Below, piece by piece: positions 23,179 through 35,125 of a DNA stretch of 64,000 bases. A program made the translations under genes and the position numbers. Within the stretch, counting starts at the first letter, position 1. Each line of letters starts with the position of its first letter. Source of the DNA: Prunus persica (lineage: Eukaryota > Streptophyta > Magnoliopsida > Rosales > Rosaceae); contig NC_034013.1 of NCBI RefSeq assembly GCF_000346465.2, forward strand, positions 5,501,791 through 5,565,790. The letters run 5' to 3'. The notes below the pieces were generated by a model. That model ran no database searches. It had not been told where the DNA came from and saw only the letters and a list, made by a program, of their open reading frames with translations.

Positions 23179-24789
23179 CACTACTACAAAAAAGCAAAAA
23201 GACGACGGTAAATCACCGTCGTGTATTCGGTTTTTCAATGGTCGTGGAATCCACCGTCATCTTTTCCCTCATAAACCACGACGGTAAATCACCGTCGTTG
23301 TTAAAATATACAACGTCATCAACAAATACAAAACGACGTCTTTGTACTGCAAAAAGATCTAAAAAAGCAGTCGAGGATGAGAATAGACGACCAACTCTCT
23401 AAAAAAACCGTCGTTAAAAAGGAAAAATATGACACATATTAAGAGAACAAGGCCGCAAGATAGACATACAACGACGAAAATAAAAATAAGACGCCGTTAA
23501 ATATCATTTTCACGACAATAAAAATTTGACGTCTTTAAATACATTAGAAGACGACGTTATTGATACCTACTACGTCGCATATATAAAAACAGTCGTCGTA
23601 AAATTAATTTTCCACTTCGATTTTTCGATAAAAGATGACGTGGAAATAGTTGTCAGTGTCATTATTTACGACGTATGTATTTATAGAGTAGACCTTGAAA
23701 AACGAAACAACGTCGGTTACAAATATATGAGAGTCGTATTACAAAATTTATACGTCATATTTTCAGAAACAAACAACGACGATAAATATTAGACGTTGTT
23801 AAATAAAACAACGTCGGAAAACAATAAAAACAGACGTGTTTAGTCTGCTAAAGTTCTAGAAAATAGTCGAGGATGAGAATAGACGACCAACTCAAACAAA
23901 TCACCGTCGTTAAAAAGGAAAAATATGACACATGTTAAAAGAACAAGGCCGCAAGATATACATACAACGACGACAACTAAAATACTAGCCGTTAAATATA
24001 ATTTACACGACAAGAAAAAATATGACGTCTTTAAATACATGAGAAGACGACGTTATTGAAATATACTACGTCTCTTATTTACAAACAACCGTCGTGAAAT
24101 AAATTTTCCACTTCGATTTTTCTAAAAAAGATGACGTGGAAATAGTTGTCAGTGTCATTATTTACAACGTATGTATTTATACAGTTGACGTTGAAATGCG
24201 AAACAACGTCGGTGGCATTTATGTAGTCGACGTTGTATTTATATCTATCATCATTACTCACGACGCACTTAATAATATAGACGACGTTGAACTTCTAAAC
24301 AACGTCGGTTCCAAATAAATGAGAGCTGTATTACAGAACATATAGACGGCGTTGATTATGATGAGAGCCGTATTACAAATAACGTCGTTTAATTGTTATT
24401 AGACGGCGGTTATAATGAATTTCCGTCGGAATTCATTTCGTTCCTCTTCGTTTATAAAAGAACTTGCGACGTGGAAAATGTATGATGACGTCGTATTTTT
24501 TAACGTTCAGATTATATATCTCGTTTTTTAGACGTCGGTATTATGGGATTGGAGTCGTGTTATTTTGAATTACATGGCGGTTCTTAATCCTTCCCCGACG
24601 TGATATCCTGAATAATTGCTTCACAATAGCGTCGTGGTTCTTCATTGTTACGTTGCTTTAAGACGTCGGTAAATATGCTGAATAACTGGTTCACAATAAC
24701 GTCGTGTTTTATTTGAACGTAGAAAGTGAAGAAATCACATTACAATATATTACAAAATTAATGTCATACACTGCCAATTACATAAGCAT

Positions 24790-25048
24790 CATTCAATCCA
24801 TATATCTTCACACCCATCTCGAATATTTTGACCGCCTAACTCACCCACTAGTTTTGGTCAATTCCATTAAAGTATAAGTGATCCCTTATAATTCCAACCC
24901 CAAACAACTTCAAATTAACACATTTAACACATGGACAACGGATATGTGTTGTAGTTAGAAGATTTTCTACAGCAAAGTTCAAAAATGCTTCCACCCCAAA
25001 TTCATATGCCTTCGATCTTCTATCCGAGTGCATCCATGACTTATCCAT
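24790..25048 (-). pseudogene. Transposase remnant of element 1
   Basis: The ATG at 25048 gives MDKSWMHSDRRSKAYEFGVE and about 60 more residues of the transposase-associated domain, ending FNGIDQN-stop. The sequence then jumps to the last 60 bases of the gene (matching 44664-44724 in element 2). Everything between is deleted. Confidence 0.9.
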
Positions 25049-25070
25049 CTCCGACACTATAACCTATTAT

Positions 25071-26660
25071 CTATAATAAAGTGAAAATACAGGCAATGAC
25101 CATCACTATAGCAGATTCTACCAATTGTTTTGTCCTAGCCTCCATCCTTAAGGCCTCTTCCCTTGCCTTAGCCTCCATCTTTTTAGTCTCTTCTTGAAGG
25201 AGAACTCTTAAACTGTCCTTCAAACGGTCGTCAAAGCTTACCCTCTGTGGTTTGGGCAAATTGAAATATTGCCTTGGGGAAACACCAGCACCAACTCCCC
25301 TCACTCTGCCTGGATGCTCGGGGCCCAAAGCCATGGTCAGCACATCATTGCTGCCATCTACTCTGACTTTGCCTTCCGAGACTTATTTCTGCAATTCATC
25401 CTAAAACAAAGATAAACAAAAAAACACACGACGGTTATTTATGTACAAACGACGTATTATATAATTTCACACGACGCAATAACGTATAAACCGACGTTAT
25501 TATAACTTATCACGACGGTAGTTATACCGACGTGGTTATTTATTTAAAACGACGAAATGAATAAACAACCGACGTCTTATGCTATAATTAAAGAAAACAG
25601 AGTAGTGATTCCTATTTAGACCGTTAACGACGTTTTTAAAAAAGTTTCGACGTGGTAATATCATTCAAACGACGCGAAAATGAACCACCGACGTCTTATG
25701 CTATAATTACAGAAAATTAGTAGTGATTCCTATTTAGACCTTTAACGACGTTTTTAAAAACTTTTCGACGTGGTAATATCATTCACACGACGAAAAATAT
25801 AACATACGACGTAATAAGAATAATTCACAGTTTAATAAAAATTTAAAACAGAGTGATAGTAGGCTTACAATTAATTTTGCTTTCTCTGCCACCTTTGGAT
25901 CAGGGATGTTACCATGTTTGTCTTGTCTAGCTCTCTTCCATAAGGTAGATCGATCAATTTCTACCCCAGGCATGGTTTCCTCCAATTGATCCTCCAATCC
26001 AGCATATCCTTTTCGAGACAATCGATGATTGTACTCGAGTTTCTCCCTAATCTGTGCATGTTGAGAATGCACAGACTCAAAATCTTTGGATAGCCTTGAA
26101 GCTACAAAGGCATCCCATTGTGCTTTCTCTATGAATTTATATGTTTCAGGGGGTTGGCTTAATTTCTCCCTGTCATTGGTGTATGGAAGGATATAATGCC
26201 TCGTTAGTGTAGACTTGAAATCCTTCCATTTCTTGGAAGCAGAAGCTAAAACAGAGGTCTTGCCCCCTTGGCCTACGACAAAATCCATGTCAACTGCTTC
26301 CCAAATCTGCTCCTTTATATCCTTGGGGATTTGGGACCATTTCTTGTCCACAAGTGGGATCCTGGAGCGTGCCAACACACCAATATACGACTGCATCTCA
26401 ATATGTGCTTGGCCAACACCTTTCCCCCTTTTATTGTACTCAACAATTGGCCTCAGTTTCTGAAGCTTTCTCTTCACAACACGAGGCATTGTGCTCATAC
26501 CTCGACCAGTCTTTGAATCATCAGAGATTGTTGTCTGGCTGGTTGGTTCTGTCTCAGCAGATGATGAAGCAAACTTCATCTTCTTCGAAGACTTGTCTTG
26601 AGGAGCTACCATTCCAAGCTTCTTGGAGCCAGAATCCTTAGTTTGTTGTTGAGAAACCAT
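25071..26660 (-). pseudogene. TNPA-like gene of element 1, truncated before the protease domain
   Basis: Exon 1 (26660-25869, 264 codons) starts MVSQQQTKDSGSKKLGM and is a Transposase_24-like DNA-binding protein, six codons shorter than in element 2. A GTAAGC donor follows. Exon 2 begins at 25400 with DELQK and an in-frame TAA at 25383-25385, shared with element 2. It then reads LGPEHPGRVRGVGAGVSPRQ and a Lys/Glu-rich helix before the deletion junction (KQLVES). The Ulp1 protease exons are absent. A probable 5' leader exon with donor GTAAGC lies near 27345. Confidence 0.85.
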
Positions 26661-28316
26661 TTTAACAGACAAAACTGCAAGTGAAAATATTTCAGGAAAA
26701 CATTAAGAACACAAACGACGGTATTAAAAAAATACGACGTATGATATGATTTTAGACGACGCAATGAAATAATCTCAGACGTAATAAATGTTTAAAACCA
26801 TTATTTATATAACGTCGTGGTATATATGTTCACACGACGTCAATAGTAATACACCGTCGTGGTAAACTATTATTTATATAACGTCGTGGTATTTATGTTC
26901 ATGCGACGTTAATAGTAATACACCGTTGTGGTATTAACATTCACACGACGTAAAACAATAAGATATTTTGTCGTCTATATTAGATACCAACCCTAGTTTC
27001 TTTTTCTTTATATTTTATCAAATAAGGGAAAAACAAAAACCATTGTTCAGAGAAATCAAACCTGCAATTAAACAAGCATATAAAAAAAGACTATTATTTT
27101 AAAAACAACTTTGTCAATTTTCAGACGACGCTAGAACAACTGACGAACCGTCGTGGTCTACCGTCGTCTTATTTAGTTGAGGTAGTTGTCTTCAAAGTTG
27201 GAAACTTTCCCTCTTTGTCTGTATATTTTATCAAACTTGGAAAGAAGTAAAATGATTTTGGCCAGAAAAAAGGTAAAAAGATTTTTCAAACAAAAAACGT
27301 ATGAGCATGCAAAACAGTGACCAAAATAGTGAAAATGAAAGCTTACCTTTTGCGTGCAATGAAAGCAAGAGGAAGATGATCGATGTTTAAGTTCAAGGAC
27401 GACGAAGAAGACGAGAGGAAGACGATGAGAAACTCTGACAATGCTCTGACAAGGAAAAAAGACGAAAAGGTTTCTCTGGAGATTGAAATTTTTAATCGGG
27501 TTTGGAAACAGTGCATGTGTAAGTCGAAAAGTTGCTTACATATAAAACCATTTCAAAAAAATAATACGGCGGTTACATTTAACTACGTCGTTTTTAACTA
27601 ACACGACGCAATATTTTTCGTTCGACGTGGAATCATTTCATTTAACGTCGTTAGGTTTAATATAACCGACGTGGATTTTAATTTTTAAATTATGAATAGA
27701 ATTTTTTTTCCCGTGACCTTTCAGTTTATTTTTCAATTACAGTGCGTTATAAATAGAGTTTTTTTTCCGGAGGAAATTTAAAACGAAGGAAATTAATATT
27801 CTGCAATATGTAAAGTTTCTTTTTTGGATGACAGATTTAAATAAAATAAGAATATAAAAACAACTAATGTGTAAGTCAAGTAGACGAAAAGTTGCTTACA
27901 TATAAAACCATTTCAAAAAAATAATACGGCGGTTACATATAACAACGACGTATAAAGTACAAAATACGACGGTAAATTTAACTTCGGACGTGGTAAATAA
28001 ATACGACAGTAGTGTTGTAGGTACCGTCGTAGTAAACTCAAAAATTAAAGTACATAAGTAATAACTCGCGTCATGGTAGATTATTTAAGACGTCGTGATT
28101 ATTAATGTACCGACGTGGAGTTCTGTAATATACGTCAGTAATACCGACGTTGATTTTACAATTTAAACGGCGGTTTTTTGGTAAGGACCGCCGTTGGTTT
28201 TAAAAATTTATTCTATAAATTTGTCGCTTTCATTCATTTTCGCGGTTTACATTTAGGGTTCCAAGTTCTTCCTCTCTCAGAGACACTGTCTCTCACATCT
28301 CAAAGACAATAATTTG

Positions 28317-28718
28317 GAGGTCTTTCTCAAAGAGAAATTGAGCTTACATTTAGGCTAGTTGACAAGAAGAAGCTTGTCAACTAGCCTTCTCACTTCCTTG
28401 ATCAAGCCTGATAGGACACTTAGTGCTTCTGAATACTCCTTGCTTTCCATCAAAAGAGATGCAAGCCTGGCCTCCACTCGCTGTCGAAGGAAAGTTCGCT
28501 TCTCAGGGAAATCTGAAGATCAGATGTGCCTGATCCTCTGCTTGATTTTCTTGCCTAAGAAGATCCGTCGGATTTGTGATAGCCTCTTCCTTTATCTGTA
28601 GAGCTTCAGAAGAAGAAGATGGGTTTCAAGAATGCGATAAAGAATAGAAATGGCTTCAGATGGCCTCTAAAGCATGAGCAATCGAATCAGTAGTTGCTGG
28701 GAGATATGATGAAGACAT
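28317..28718 (-). pseudogene. Captured fragment of host RPN6/PSMD11 (26S proteasome lid subunit), copy 1
   Basis: Minus strand from 28718: MSSSYLPATTDSIAHALEA, the N-terminus of plant RPN6. After frameshifts and a gap of about 60 residues it reads KRTFLRQRVEARLASLLMES, KEYSEALSVLSGLIKEVRRL and VDKLLL. RPN6 is a PCI-domain scaffold subunit of the proteasome lid. This non-functional piece lies inside the CACTA element between subterminal array and TNPA gene. The 3' end is rearranged into a 14-base perfect hairpin (ggctagttgacaag and its inverse, 28353-28386). The family assignment is from memory of the protein and is strong. Confidence 0.85.
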
Positions 28719-29816
28719 TGTCAATGCTTTGAACTATACAAGTCCTGCAGAAAGATAAAGGACCAAACTGTTAAAGAAACTGAAACAACGGCGGTTTTCT
28801 GTTCTACCGTCGTCTTTTCTCGTCGTCTATATTAAGGTAAGATGGCGGTAGATTTATAATTACCGACGTAGATTATTTTGTTAAACGTCGTTAAGTGTAC
28901 TACAACCGACGTGGATTTTATTTTTAAATTATAAATAGAGTTTTTTTTTCCAGAATTCTTTCAGTTTTAGTTTTCAATTACAAAGCGTGATAAATAGATT
29001 TTTCTTTCCCGAGGAAATTTAAAATGAGAGAAATTAATGTTCTAGAATTTGTAAACTAACACGACGTAATATTACTAACCCGAGGAAATTATAAATAGAT
29101 TTTGCTTTCCTGAAGAAATTTTAAATTAATTCAGTTTGAAACAAAACGACGGTTTTTTGTTATGCCGTCGTTTTTAACTAACACGACAGATTTAAATAAA
29201 ATAAGAATATAAAAACAACGACTTTTTTTTTACTACTGTCGTCGTTTTTCGTCGTCTTAAGTAAGACTAAGACGACGTAATATATTTGTTGAGCGACGTT
29301 GATTTGTTTTTAAACGTCGTTAGGTATAATATAACCGTCGTTGAAAATTGTCTCTCTGATTGCAAATTTGCAACGACGTTGATCAACTTCCAAAAAATTG
29401 TCTCTCTGATTGCAAATCTGTGTCATCTGTTAAGATTATTTTGTATTTTAAAGCCGTGGATTTGTTTGTAATTATACGGCGTCTTATACGAAAACCTCGT
29501 CGTGTTATTTTATGAGTAAAAACGGCGGCTTTTATTGAAATCGTCGTCTTTACTTTCTACGTCGGTCTATTCATAACTTCTGCCGTTCTTTGTTTGCTTT
29601 GATTTTACACTGCGGAAATCTGTTTCAAATAGACGTCGGTTGTTTAATTAGGTACGTCGTTGTTTTTGAACAGCCATTTGAATCTCCATTTTTTAGTTGT
29701 CTAAGGTGGTATTACACGACGGTGTTTTTAGAACCGTCGTCTTTTTAAAAACCACGACGGTTTTCACTTAAACCGTCGTTGTTTTCTGGTCGTCTTTTTC
29801 ACTTTTTGTAGTAGTG

Positions 29817-30456
29817 TGGCAGACTTGATGTCTCTGTGATATATGGGAAAGGAAGCCGCACCGTGTAAGTACGAAAGAGCTCCTGCAACTTCTGTGGCAA
29901 TTTGTAACCGCATGTCCCATGTGAGTGGGAATTCCTCAATCTGCTCTTGGATATATTGAGAAAGAGTTCCATTCGGTATGAATTCGTAGACCAAAAGTGG
30001 AACTTCGGTTTCTAAACAACAACCCATAATTTGAACCACATTTCTGTGGTTGATTTGTGAAAGAATTACAACCTCATTGATGAATTCCAAGAGCTTGCTT
30101 TTGTCCACCATTTTGGACTTCTTTACTGCAACAATTCTTCCATCCGCCAACATGCCTTTGTAAACGGTACCTTGACCTCCCTGACCAAGAATTCTATCAA
30201 CACTAAAATTGTTGGTGGCCTTTTCTAATTCTTTTGAATTGAATAACTTGATTTTGTCAACATTAACTTCGCCAGACAATAACTGTTGCTCTAACAATAA
30301 ACCACCATTTCGTTTGAAAAACATTTTCTTGCGTGCAATGGTTTTTCTTTTCTTCACGATTTTGTGTACCCACCATGCACCAATGAGTAGAAACAATAGC
30401 CCAACACCGGAGCCAAGACCTGCGTCAATAGGTTTCCATATGAGCTTATTATTTGG
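29817..30456 (-). pseudogene. W2 WAKL transmembrane and kinase exon, cut at the HRD motif
   Basis: After a TTTAG acceptor (exon from 30456) it reads a transmembrane helix ([20 protein letters not shown]), a basic stop-transfer, then kinase motifs in order: [11 protein letters not shown] (Gly loop), VAVKK (ATP Lys), [36 protein letters not shown] and YHRDIKSA. The frame is undamaged up to the insertion of element 1. Only ANILLDEKC survives on the far side (23152-23178). The active-site HRD Asp is kept but DFG and the C-lobe are lost, so no active kinase can be made. Confidence 0.9.
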
Positions 30457-30645
30457 CTAAATTGGAATTATATCCATTATCATTTCTAAACACGAAAATA
30501 ATTGAATAAACCCTTGTCGAAGCCGAAAACATTTTGAACAATATTGTAACTAAAAAAAACTTTTGAATATTGTTCAAAAAAAAAACTTTTGAAGATACAT
30601 ATATTATTATTTTGAGAGATGTAAGAAGATAGGAGTACTACATAC

Positions 30646-30846
30646 CTAAAATAATAGTTTCAGAGGCCTGACCCGGTGTGTGTATGAAGTGGCACGTAGT
30701 GTTAGTATTCCTGAGATGAAGGTTCGAAGCAAAATGCGTACATATCCGGATCCGGCCATTTATGTTCGAGTAGCAGCTATACCCCCCAGCAACATTCTCA
30801 CATACGTCGTCTCCACACTCATTACTGCCTTTGCATTCATCAATAT
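30646..30846 (-). pseudogene. W2 EGF-like exon
   Basis: A 201-base exon between TTTCAG and GTATGT reads DIDECKGSNECGDDVCENVA, GGYSCYSNINGRI, a calcium-binding EGF start followed by the WAKL spacer, open throughout. It matches the W1 exon (14650-14831) but without the frameshift. It is intact in itself, but belongs to a gene whose first exon is missing and whose kinase is interrupted. Confidence 0.8.
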
Positions 30847-32049
30847 CTGAAATGATGATGACCCGAGATATGCTTCAGTCCAAACTCACACATATAAGAA
30901 TCGCATATGTTCAAATTTCATCAAAAGGTGAAAAAGATAATTAATACTAATTAAAATTTGCTGTACAAGAATAAACTCAATTCCGATACTAGTTATATAT
31001 GTTGTACTTATTTTTTTAAGTTTTTTATGTGTGACGTTACGTTCTTCAATAGAGATATAACAGATCAGTAATCTAAATAAAATAGAGGCGTTTCAGAACA
31101 GAAGTTTGAAACTAACAAGTAATTTCACAATTTTGACCAAAGAAAGGTAATTTCACAATTTCAACCAAAAAAAGGTAATTTCACAATTAATGGGGTTGAA
31201 CTTGAAAAGATAGACTTCAGGTAACATTTTTGTCTGTGAAGCCTTGTGTATATATGACCAGCCAAGGCCACCCGATTGGAACATGGACTTGTTCAGTCTT
31301 GGCAGAAAGCTGGGGATGGTGAGGAGAAAATCAATAGTGATGGTACCTGGCTAATAAGAGGGCAGGATTTGTCTAATGACATGTTTTAGATGCCATTTCA
31401 GCTCGTGTAAAATACCTAATGGCTTTGGGCAACATCCAAATCATATTCATTAAAGTAAGCCCCCAAACGAGCTGATCCACTCATCCAAACATGGCGGAGC
31501 TAGGATTCTTAGTATGGAGGGGCCAAAATTTCAAAATCACTTCTACTAGGTTTTTCATCTTCAACTGAGAGGGCCATCACTAATCTAATTGCAGTAATTG
31601 TATTGCTATATCATATATTTTATAATATATTACAAGAGATTAATAATTAAGTGGGGGGCCAGGGCCATGGCGGGCCTGGCTGTAGCTCCGCCCTCTTACC
31701 TTTCTAGTAGAACACTTACATTAGAAATCAAGCATTAACATAAAAAAACCGAAGGGGTATAAAATATAAAAGAACAGATTAAGTTTGCGCATGATTAAAG
31801 CACCTTCGGATAACCAAAATCTCTTCTGAAAACATTTGGTAAACGAAGTTTCTAAGAAGCACTTTAATTTTTGCCAAAATTTTTTATGTGCATCTAACAA
31901 AAGCGGTTTCAATAAAAGCTTTCTACGTAATCATTTCCATTCGGCCCTCTCTTTAGTTTCTTTCCAAGAGCAAATACCTTTACATTTTTATAGTAGCCCA
32001 CTTAGATTAGAAATCAAGGATCAATCTAAATCCAGAAAGAAGAGATTCA
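30847..32049 (-). other. W2 intron 1 with a small TIR insertion (31495-31693)
   Basis: Colinear with W1 intron 1. At 31487-31817 it has an insertion containing a probable MITE with ends GGCGGAGCTA / TAGCTCCGCC (31495-31693), without a clear duplication. The intron is cut at 32049 by element 2, only a few bases before the place where exon 1 should end (compare 16266). Exon 1 is not found on the other side of element 2. Confidence 0.65.
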
Positions 32050-33145
32050 CACTACTACAAAAAGTGAAAAAGACGACCAGAAAACAACGACGGTCTAAGT
32101 GAAAACCGTCGTGGTTTATAAAAAGACGACGGTTCTAAAAACACCGTCGTGTAATACAACCTTAGACAACTAAAAAATGGAGATTCAAATGGCTGTTCAA
32201 AAACAACGACGTACATAATTAAACAACCGACGTCTATTTGAAACAGATTTCCGCAGTGTAAAATCAATGCCAACAAAGAACGGCAGAAGTTATGAATCGA
32301 CCGACGTAGAAAGTAAAGACGACGATTTCAATAAAAACTGCCGTTTTTACTCATAAAATAACACGACGAGATTTTCGTATAAGACGCCGTATAATTACAA
32401 ACAAATCCACGGCTTTAAAATACAAAATATCGCCGTATTAAATTAATTTACAACGACGGAAAATATAAATATATCGACGTCATTCTCGTATAGTTCTACG
32501 ACGTTATCTTTAAATCGTACAATAAAATTTAACGTCGTATTTATTCATTTTATACGTCGTACCTTTAATTTTAACGGTCGTCTTAATAAGAATTTTTGTT
32601 AACAATTTTTTTCTTTGATTTTCTTATCCTACGTCGGTAGATCTACTTAATGACAAGAATTGAAATAACCACGACGGTTTATATAGAACACCGCCGACAT
32701 AATCAGATTTGTCTGAGATCCCAAGGGTTACGATCTTACCAGATGGAACTCTGTTCCACATCATAATCTTAACAGATGACACAGATTTGCAAATATTGCG
32801 TCGTGTTAGTTTACAAATTCTAGAACATTAATTTCCCTCATTTTAAATTTCCTCGGGAAAGAAAAAGCTATTTATCACGCTTTGTAATTGAAAACTAAAA
32901 CTGAAAGAATACGGGAAAAAAAACTCTATTTATAATTTAAAAATAAAATCCACGTCGGTTGTAGTACACTTAACGACGTTTAACAAAATAATCTACGTCG
33001 GTAATTATAAATCTACCGCCATCTTACCTTAATATAGACGACGAGAAAAGACGACGGTAGAACAGAAAATCGCCGTTGTTTCAGTTTCTTTAACAGTTTG
33101 TTCCTTTATCTTTCTGCAGGACTTGTATAGTTCAAAGCATTGACA

Positions 33146-33546
33146 ATGTCTTCATCATATCTCCCAGAAACTACTGATTCAATTGCTCATGCTTTAGAGG
33201 CCATCTGAAGCCATTTCTATTCTTTATTGCATTCTTGAAACCCATCTTCTTCTTCTGAAGCTCTACGGATAAAGGAAGAGGCTATCACAAATCCGACGGA
33301 TCTTCTTAGGCAAGAAAATCAAGCAGAGGATCAGGCACATCTGATCTTCAGATTTCCCTGAGAAGCGAACTTTCCTTCGACAGCGAGTGGAGGCCAGGCT
33401 TGCATCTCTTTTGATGGAAAGCAAGGAGTATTCAGAAGCACTAAGTGTCCTATCAGGCTTGATCAAGGAAGTGAGAAGGCTAGTTGACAAGCTTCTTCTT
33501 GTGGACATATATTTGATGCGAGTAAGCTCAATTTCTCTTTGAGAAA
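33146..33546 (+). pseudogene. Captured fragment of host RPN6/PSMD11, copy 2
   Basis: From 33146: MSSSYLPETTDSIAHALEA, then in shifted frames SEAISILYCILET and LLRQENQAEDQAHLIF, then KRTFLRQRVEARLASLLMES, KEYSEALSVLSGLIKEVRRL, KLLLVDI and SKLNFSLRK. These follow plant RPN6 order with about 60 residues missing in the middle. Copy 1 keeps PATTDS, which is the host-like residue; copy 2 has PETTDS. It is in the same orientation as the transposon genes and 1.6 kb upstream of the TNPA start. It is not functional as a proteasome subunit. Confidence 0.85.
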
Positions 33547-34300
33547 GACATCCAAATTATTGTCTTTGAGACATGAGAGACTGAGAGAGGAAGAACTTGG
33601 AACCTTAAATGTAAACTGAAAATGAATGAAAGTGACAAATTTATAGAATAAATCTTTAAAACCAACGGCGGTCCTTACAAAAAAACTGCCGTTTAAATTG
33701 TAAAATCAACGTCGGTATTATCAACGTATATTACAGAAATCCACGTCGGTAAATTAATAAAAACGACGTGTTAAATAATCTACCATGACGCGAGTTATTA
33801 CTTATGTACTTTAATTTTTGAGTTTACTACGACGGTACCTACAAACTACTGTCGTATTTATTTACCACGTCCGAAGTTAAATGTACCGTCGTATTTTGTA
33901 ATTTATACGTCGTAGTTATATGTAACCGCCGTATTATTTTTTTGAAATGGTTTTATATGTAAGCAACTTTTCGTCTACTTGACTTACACATTCGTTGTTT
34001 TTATATTCTTATTTTATTTAAATCTGTCATCCAAAAAAGAAACTTTACATATTGCAGAATATTAATTTCCTTCGTTTTAAATTTCCTCCGGAAAAAAAAC
34101 TCTATTTATAACGCACTGTAATTGAAAAATAAACTGAAAGGTCACGGGAAAAAAAATTCTATTCATAATTTAAAAATTAAAATCCACGTCGGTTATATTA
34201 AACCTAACGACGTTAAATGAAATGATTCCACGTCGAACGAAAAATATTGCGTCGTGTTAGTTAAAAACGACGTAGTTAAATGTAACCGCCGTATTATTTT

Positions 34301-35032
34301 NNNNNNNNNNNNNNNNNNNNNNNNNNNNNNNNNNNNNNNNNNNNNNNNNNNNNNNNNNNNNNNNNNNNNNNNNNNNNNNNNNNNNNNNNNNNNNNNNNNN
34401 NNNNNNNNNNNNNNNNNNNNNNNNNNNNNNNNNNNNNNNNNNNNNNNNNNNNNNNNNNNNNNNNNNNNNNNNNNNNNNNNNNNNNNNNNNNNNNNNNNNN
34501 NNNNNNNNNNNNNNNNNNNNNNNNNNNNNNNNNNNNNNNNNNNNNNNNNNNNNNNNNNNNNNNNNNNNNNNNNNNNNNNNNNNNNNNNNNNNNNNNNNNN
34601 NNNNNNNNNNNNNNNNNNNNNNNNNNNNNNNNNNNNNNNNNNNNNNNNNNNNNNNNNNNNNNNNNNNNNNNNNNNNNNNNNNNNNNNNNNNNNNNNNNNN
34701 NNNNNNNNNNNNNNNNNNNNNNNNNNNNNNNNNNNNNNNNNNNNNNNNNNNNNNNNNNNNNNNNNNNNNNNNNNNNNNNNNNNNNNNNNNNNNNNNNNNN
34801 NNNNNNNNNNNNNNNNNNNNNNNNNNNNNNNNNNNNNNNNNNNNNNNNNNNNNNNNNNNNNNNNNNNNNNNNNNNNNNNNNNNNNNNNNNNNNNNNNNNN
34901 NNNNNNNNNNNNNNNNNNNNNNNNNNNNNNNNNNNNNNNNNNNNNNNNNNNNNNNNNNNNNNNNNNNNNNNNNNNNNNNNNNNNNNNNNNNNNNNNNNNN
35001 NNNNNNNNNNNNNNNNNNNNNNNNNNNNNNNN
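34301..35032. other. Assembly gap (732 N) in element 2
   Basis: The matching stretch of element 1 (about 26745-27575, inverted) is fully sequenced and shows more subterminal-type repeats and a probable 5' leader exon. The 308-residue frame drawn across the N run is spurious. Confidence 0.99.
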
Positions 35033-35125
35033 TGCGTCGTCTAAATCATATCATACGTCGTATTTTTTTAAACGTCGTTGTGTCTATGTTTCTGAAAATA
35101 TTTTCACTTGCAGTTTGTCTGTAAA

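Larger units (their letters stand above)
23179..29816 (-). mobile_element. CACTA element 1, internally deleted, TSD TGG, in the W2 kinase exon
   Basis: The ends CACTACTACAAAAAAGC and (inverted) CACTACTACAAAAAGTG are flanked by TGG at 23176-23178 and 29817-29819. Flanking codons join as HRDIKSA | ANILLDEK with the duplication, so it landed in the kinase exon of W2. Subterminal arrays of ACGACGGT/ACGTCG fill both sides. Compared with element 2 it lacks two blocks matching 36690-41220 and 41482-44664, leaving TNPA exon 1, part of exon 2 and a scrap of transposase. It has no working transposase gene and would need one in trans. Confidence 0.95.

Noticed and set aside
24079..24261. 60-codon frame conserved at 45253-45435
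   Set aside because: Conserved only because the two CACTA elements are closely related; it lies in the subterminal motif array and has many Asn/Asp/Val codons from the ACGACG/GTCGT repeats.
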